DNA from: Parachlamydiaceae bacterium
GTDB taxonomy: Bacteria > Chlamydiota > Chlamydiia > Chlamydiales > Parachlamydiaceae
Direction: 5' to 3'
Length of the DNA: 6,252 bases
Assembly: GCA_013698165.1 (NCBI GenBank)
Contig: JACCVN010000048.1
Span: forward strand, 1 to 6,252
Positions within the stretch are counted from its first letter, which is position 1; every line of letters starts with the position of its first letter. Position numbers and translations under genes: made by a program. The notes below the pieces were generated by a model. That model was not told the DNA's origin. It did no database searches and saw only the letters and a program-made list of their open reading frames with translations. This document shows positions 5,944 to 6,252 of the stretch, one piece after another.

Positions 5944-6023
5944 TCATAAACTGGCTATAAACAGCCCTTGAACATGACTTTCTTCACCTAGAATCTGCAG
6001 TTATTAACATGTCCACAGCCTCT

Positions 6024-6052
6024 TTGAAGAAGAAGTTAGAGTTATATATCAT
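6024..6052 (+). promoter_or_regulatory. Candidate promoter for the gene at 6160
   Basis: TTGAAG (6024-6029, 4 of 6) and TATCAT (6047-6052, 5 of 6) are separated by 17 bases. Transcription would begin near 6059, leaving a leader of about 100 bases. A second -10-like TATATT at 6089-6094 lacks a suitable -35. Confidence 0.5.
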
Positions 6053-6159
6053 TTCTCTTCTCTCAGAATTTGTGGGAAAGTTTCATTTTATATTAAGGCT
6101 TAATTTGTTTATGATGCTCCTTTAAGTCATCAGCCATAGGCACAAATTGAGGAAGCAAA

Positions 6160-6252
6160 ATGAGCGATTTTCATCCGACAGCATTTTTCCATCTTGAACA
6201 CTTTCAACATGCTTCCCTCTTTAAATCCTGCTTACAAGTTTGGGAAGTTTTT
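6160..6252 (+). CDS. N-terminal 31 residues of a gene cut by the window end
   Basis: The ATG at 6160 has a strong ribosome binding site, GAGGAAG (6149-6155), four bases upstream, and a promoter candidate at 6024-6052; the frame stays open to the last base. The fragment begins MSDFHPTAFFHLEHF and contains F-F-x-L-x-x-F-x-H-x-x-L-F and V-W-E. This pattern reminds me of the N-terminus of sugar-nucleotide transferase or hexapeptide acyltransferase (GlmU-like) proteins found in chlamydiae and relatives. That is recall from a short fragment and must be treated as tentative. The gene call itself is better supported than the function. Confidence 0.65.
   Translation, partial: MSDFHPTAFFHLEHFQHASLFKSCLQVWEVF

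Overview
The window is AT-rich and sparsely coded: three complete protein genes and the start of a fourth, separated by long intergenic stretches full of inverted repeats. The three complete genes are orphans that I cannot assign to a characterised enzyme family. The character of the proteins (a long coiled-coil protein, a membrane-anchored TPR-like repeat protein, a tail-anchored protein), the AT-rich DNA, sigma-70-type promoters close to consensus and CTGC-rich intergenic repeats resemble accessory regions of environmental chlamydiae (Parachlamydiales) living in amoebae. That assignment is an inference from memory of such genomes and no database was searched.

Layout. Positions 1-963 have no convincing gene. 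This stretch holds a small hairpin at 156-171, two copies of a short tag (CATTCGCGGCT), a long and nearly perfect foldback at 391-569, and a near-consensus promoter at 892-920. That promoter serves an 851-residue plus-strand gene (964-3519), which ends in a GC-rich hairpin terminator. Next come two inverted copies of a roughly 26-base repeat (3568-3700), then a convergent minus-strand gene (3749-4486) for a 245-residue protein with one membrane segment and five 34-residue TPR-like units. The DNA of its three central units is about 91-92% identical. A 324-base divergent intergenic region carries a TTGACA-N17-TAGAGT promoter for a plus-strand gene (4811-5644) encoding a 277-residue protein with a C-terminal membrane anchor. 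A second inverted pair of the same 26-base repeat follows (5656-5747). The region 5757-6159 holds a cluster of repeated GTTNATAAC motifs, which read as TTATNAAC on the opposite strand and distantly resemble DnaA boxes, and a promoter. A fourth gene starts at 6160 and runs off the window.

Nothing shows that the genes form one pathway. Each appears to have its own promoter, and the repeats sit just beyond gene 3' ends. The two membrane-anchored proteins are divergently transcribed from a shared intergenic region. In an intracellular bacterium such proteins could be envelope, inclusion-membrane or secreted proteins, but no sequence motif here proves secretion. The most notable non-coding structures are the 179-base foldback and the dispersed palindromic repeat family.
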